From JAWXBM01 sp034440115 (GTDB lineage: Bacteria > Pseudomonadota > Gammaproteobacteria > Xanthomonadales > SZUA-36), in NCBI GenBank assembly GCA_034440115.1, contig JAWXBM010000170.1, positions 1 to 15,694 on the forward strand: 15,694 nucleotides of DNA, given 5' to 3'. Below the pieces are notes generated by a model. That model was not told the origin of the DNA, did not search any database, and saw only the letters and a list, made by a program, of their open reading frames with translations. Position numbers and translations under genes: made by a program. This document shows, piece after piece, positions 13,639-15,694 of this stretch. Each line of letters starts with the position of its first letter. Position 1 is the stretch's first letter.

Positions 13639-14754
13639 ATGGGCCATCACATCTCAGTTGCTTTTGCTATGTTCGCCGTGGCGCTGGGGCTGTTGGCCCC
13701 ACCCCTTAGCGCGCAGCCGCGCGAGTTCCGATTCGGCTGCTATGTGCCCATGACCGGACTGCAAGCGCAGATGGGCAAGAGCATGGACAATGGGTTCCGC
13801 ATGGCCATCGCTGACAAGGCCCACGTCATGCCCAATACGCGCGTTGTCATTGAATGCAAGGACGATCAGGGCCGCGCGGACGATGGCATCAACCTCGCCC
13901 GCAAGTTCATCGAAGATCCTGGCATGCTGGCCGTGCTGGGATCGTGGTCGTCAACCGTCACGCTGGCGGCAGCGCCGATCTACAACCAGGCCGGGATGGT
14001 CAACATCACGCCGGTCGCCTCGCATCCGGACGTGACCAAAGTCGGTCTTTATGTGTTCCGGCAGAGCATCATCCAGAGTTTCGAAGGGCCGGCCAATGCG
14101 GACTACATGATCCAACTCGGCTACCGCAAGGTGGCGATGATCGGGTTGCCCAACGACTACGGCAAGGTGAACATTGAGCTGACCAAGCTGGCCTTCGAGG
14201 CCAAGGGCGGCAAAATCGTATTCGAGGAATTCGTCCGCCCAGACGCGCAGGATTTTCGCCAAACCATTCAGAAGGCGGTGCGTGCGGGGCCGGACGCGCT
14301 ATACCTGGCGCTGTTTCCCCAACACGGGGCGCTGGTTGCGAAGCAGGTGCGCCAGATGGGTATAAAGCTGCCAATATATGGAGCAGCAGCACTCGAAAGC
14401 CCTGATTTTCTTCGCCTGGCCGGCGATGCGGCAGACGGAATTCGCCTGCTGATGGTGTTTAACCCTGACATCAATCCGGCTTTGGACGATTTTTTTCGCC
14501 GCTATCAGCAGCAGTTCGATGCGCAACCAGAACCCTTCGCGATCAACTCTTACATCACGGCATCCGCATTGATCGACGTGCTGGCAAAACTCGGGCCCGA
14601 GCCGACACGGGAGGATATCCGCAGCGGCTGGGAGGCGCAGCGCGAGATCCAAACCATCGCCGGCCCAATTACCTATGACCCGGAAACGCGCGAATGGAGC
14701 TTTAACTTCACGCCCGGAATCATTGAAAAGGGCGAGTTTGTCATTGCACACTGA
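13639..14754 (+). CDS. ABC transporter substrate-binding protein, LivK type
   Basis: This periplasmic binding protein of 371 residues belongs to the branched-chain amino acid/hydrophobic compound (HAAT) importer family, Peripla_BP_6-like. It has a clear signal peptide: a short basic N-terminus, hydrophobic core VAFAMFAVALGLLAPP, and a probable cut after LSA (residue 25). No lipobox Cys is present, so the protein should be soluble in the periplasm. The mature part shows the usual type I binding-protein order: RFGCYVPMTGLQAQMG, DDQGRADDGINLARKFI, VLGSWSSTVTLAAAPI and GPDALYLALFPQHGALVAKQVRQMG. The start is ATG at 13639 with only a weak G-rich site (GGGG) upstream. It is followed 44 nt later by the LivH permease. 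The ligand is unknown; catabolic neighbours suggest an organic acid, amide or aromatic compound rather than leucine. Confidence 0.9.
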   Translation: MGHHISVAFAMFAVALGLLAPPLSAQPREFRFGCYVPMTGLQAQMGKSMDNGFRMAIADKAHVMPNTRVVIECKDDQGRADDGINLARKFIEDPGMLAVLGSWSSTVTLAAAPIYNQAGMVNITPVASHPDVTKVGLYVFRQSIIQSFEGPANADYMIQLGYRKVAMIGLPNDYGKVNIELTKLAFEAKGGKIVFEEFVRPDAQDFRQTIQKAVRAGPDALYLALFPQHGALVAKQVRQMGIKLPIYGAAALESPDFLRLAGDAADGIRLLMVFNPDINPALDDFFRRYQQQFDAQPEPFAINSYITASALIDVLAKLGPEPTREDIRSGWEAQREIQTIAGPITYDPETREWSFNFTPGIIEKGEFVIAH

Positions 14755-14798
14755 TTACCCTGCCAGCTGTAAACCTTCCGGACCGCGGTGGGCTCGCA

Positions 14799-15694
14799 AT
14801 GGTTGATCTGTTCATCATCGGCCAGCTTGCCATCGGGCTCAGTGTTGGCATGACCTACGCCATCGTAGCCATAGGCTTCACGCTGATCTACCGGGTTCTG
14901 ATCGCTGTAAATTTCGCTCACGGTGAGGTCTACACCCTTGGCGCATTCGCCGCGCTGATCGGTGCGACCACGCTGGCCCTGCCGATTTGGGCCATCCTGC
15001 CGCTGGTTGTAGCCGTAGGCGCGCTGGCCGGGTGGGGTATCGAACGCACCGCCTTTCGACCATTCCGCAAATTCACTGACGAAGCTTCCTTGCGCTCGCG
15101 TGCCGTGCGCGAGGCCACGTTGCTGTCCTCGCTGGCTCTCGGCATCGTTGGGCGCGAGGCGCTGGACCAGATCTATGGAGGCCAGTGGCAGGCGATTCCC
15201 GCCGACTATCTGCTGAACACGCCACTTGGCATTCCCGGGATTTTTATTTCCACCGGCGAGGCTGCAATTGCCGGCATTTCCTTACTACTGCTGGTCGTAC
15301 TCCAGTACGTGCTGTACCGCACCCGGCTGGGCATCTCCATCCGCGCGGTTTCCGCCAATCTGGTCGGCGCACAATTCTCTGGAATCGACATCAACCGCGT
15401 GGTCGTCTCCGTGTTCGTGATCGGCTCGGTGCTGGGTGCCGTGGCCGGCATGATCGTGTCATTTGCCTACGGCACCGTGTATTCCTTCATGGGCCTGACC
15501 ACCGTGATCAAAGCTTTCGTCGCCATGGTCATTGGTGGCTCGATCAGCCTGCCCGGCGCGGTACTGGCCGGTCTGCTGATCGGCTTGGCCGAAGCCACGG
15601 CAGGAATCTTCATGCCCAGCGCATGGACTGAAATGGTGGCCTACGTGCTGCTGATCCTGACGCTGCTGTTCCGGCCGCGCGGGCTGTTTGGTCC
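14799..15694 (+). CDS. ABC transporter permease, LivH type (C-terminus cut by window edge)
   Basis: This is an inner-membrane permease of the HAAT importer family. The frame starts at ATG 14799-14801 (GGTGGG 6 nt upstream) and is still open at the window end, giving 298 residues, close to full length for LivH. The N-terminus reads MVDLFIIGQLAIGLSVGMTYAIVAIGFTLIYRV, then VNFAHGEVYTLGAFAAL, the classical LivH signature. Further hydrophobic segments occur near 55-80, 160-175, 205-230 and 255-290. The cytoplasmic coupling loop is RAVSANLVGAQFSGIDI, matching the EAA-like loop of this family. A conserved end, LFRPRGLFG, is just visible, so only a few residues can be missing. The companion permease (LivM) and ATPases (LivG, LivF) probably follow outside the window. 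Confidence 0.93.
   Translation, partial: MVDLFIIGQLAIGLSVGMTYAIVAIGFTLIYRVLIAVNFAHGEVYTLGAFAALIGATTLALPIWAILPLVVAVGALAGWGIERTAFRPFRKFTDEASLRSRAVREATLLSSLALGIVGREALDQIYGGQWQAIPADYLLNTPLGIPGIFISTGEAAIAGISLLLLVVLQYVLYRTRLGISIRAVSANLVGAQFSGIDINRVVVSVFVIGSVLGAVAGMIVSFAYGTVYSFMGLTTVIKAFVAMVIGGSISLPGAVLAGLLIGLAEATAGIFMPSAWTEMVAYVLLILTLLFRPRGLFG

Overview
The window looks like chromosomal DNA from an aerobic, catabolically versatile proteobacterium (gamma- or betaproteobacterial in style). Coding is dense, there are two amino-acid-type catabolic modules, a Rieske oxygenase, Entner-Doudoroff enzymes, a GntR/FCD regulator and a Liv-type ABC importer. I cannot place it to genus. No rRNA, tRNA, CRISPR array, intact transposase or phage gene was seen.

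Left block (1-8843, all minus strand, moderate GC by eye). Read in transcription order it encodes an acyl-CoA ligase, a thiolase-fold enzyme lacking all thiolase catalytic residues, a DUF35 zinc-ribbon/OB protein fused to a degenerate SDR, a canonical SDR, Rieske oxygenase alpha and beta subunits, KDPG aldolase (eda), KDG kinase (kdgK) and the N-terminal part of kynureninase (kynU, cut by the window edge). Spacings are very short (4-nt overlap, 1 nt, 11 nt, 26 nt, 30 nt), so at least ligase to kdgK looks like one operon. The likely logic is CoA activation of a carboxylic acid, side-chain shortening by a thiolase-like/DUF35 pair (possibly a retro-aldolase), and ring or chain oxidation by the Rieske oxygenase with an SDR. 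How the two Entner-Doudoroff enzymes fit is unclear.

Junction (8844-9379). This AT-rich, mostly non-coding stretch holds a candidate promoter with a perfect 17-bp palindrome for the left operon. It also holds what looks like a frameshifted fragment of an opine-dehydrogenase-like gene directly behind the right operon.

Right block (9380-15694, clearly higher GC by eye). A minus-strand operon runs GntR/FCD regulator, FAD-dependent dehydrogenase, a 25-codon ORF with its own Shine-Dalgarno, DUF2817 zinc hydrolase, and VOC/glyoxalase-like protein. It diverges across a 110-bp regulatory region from a plus-strand LivK-type binding protein and LivH permease (the latter cut by the window edge). This reads as a regulated uptake-and-catabolism locus for a small organic substrate, perhaps an amide or acylated amino compound.

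The main points of interest are the thiolase/DUF35-pseudoSDR pair with a stripped active site, the unusual start region of the thiolase gene, Entner-Doudoroff enzymes tied to a Rieske operon, and signs of gene erosion in and beside the right operon.
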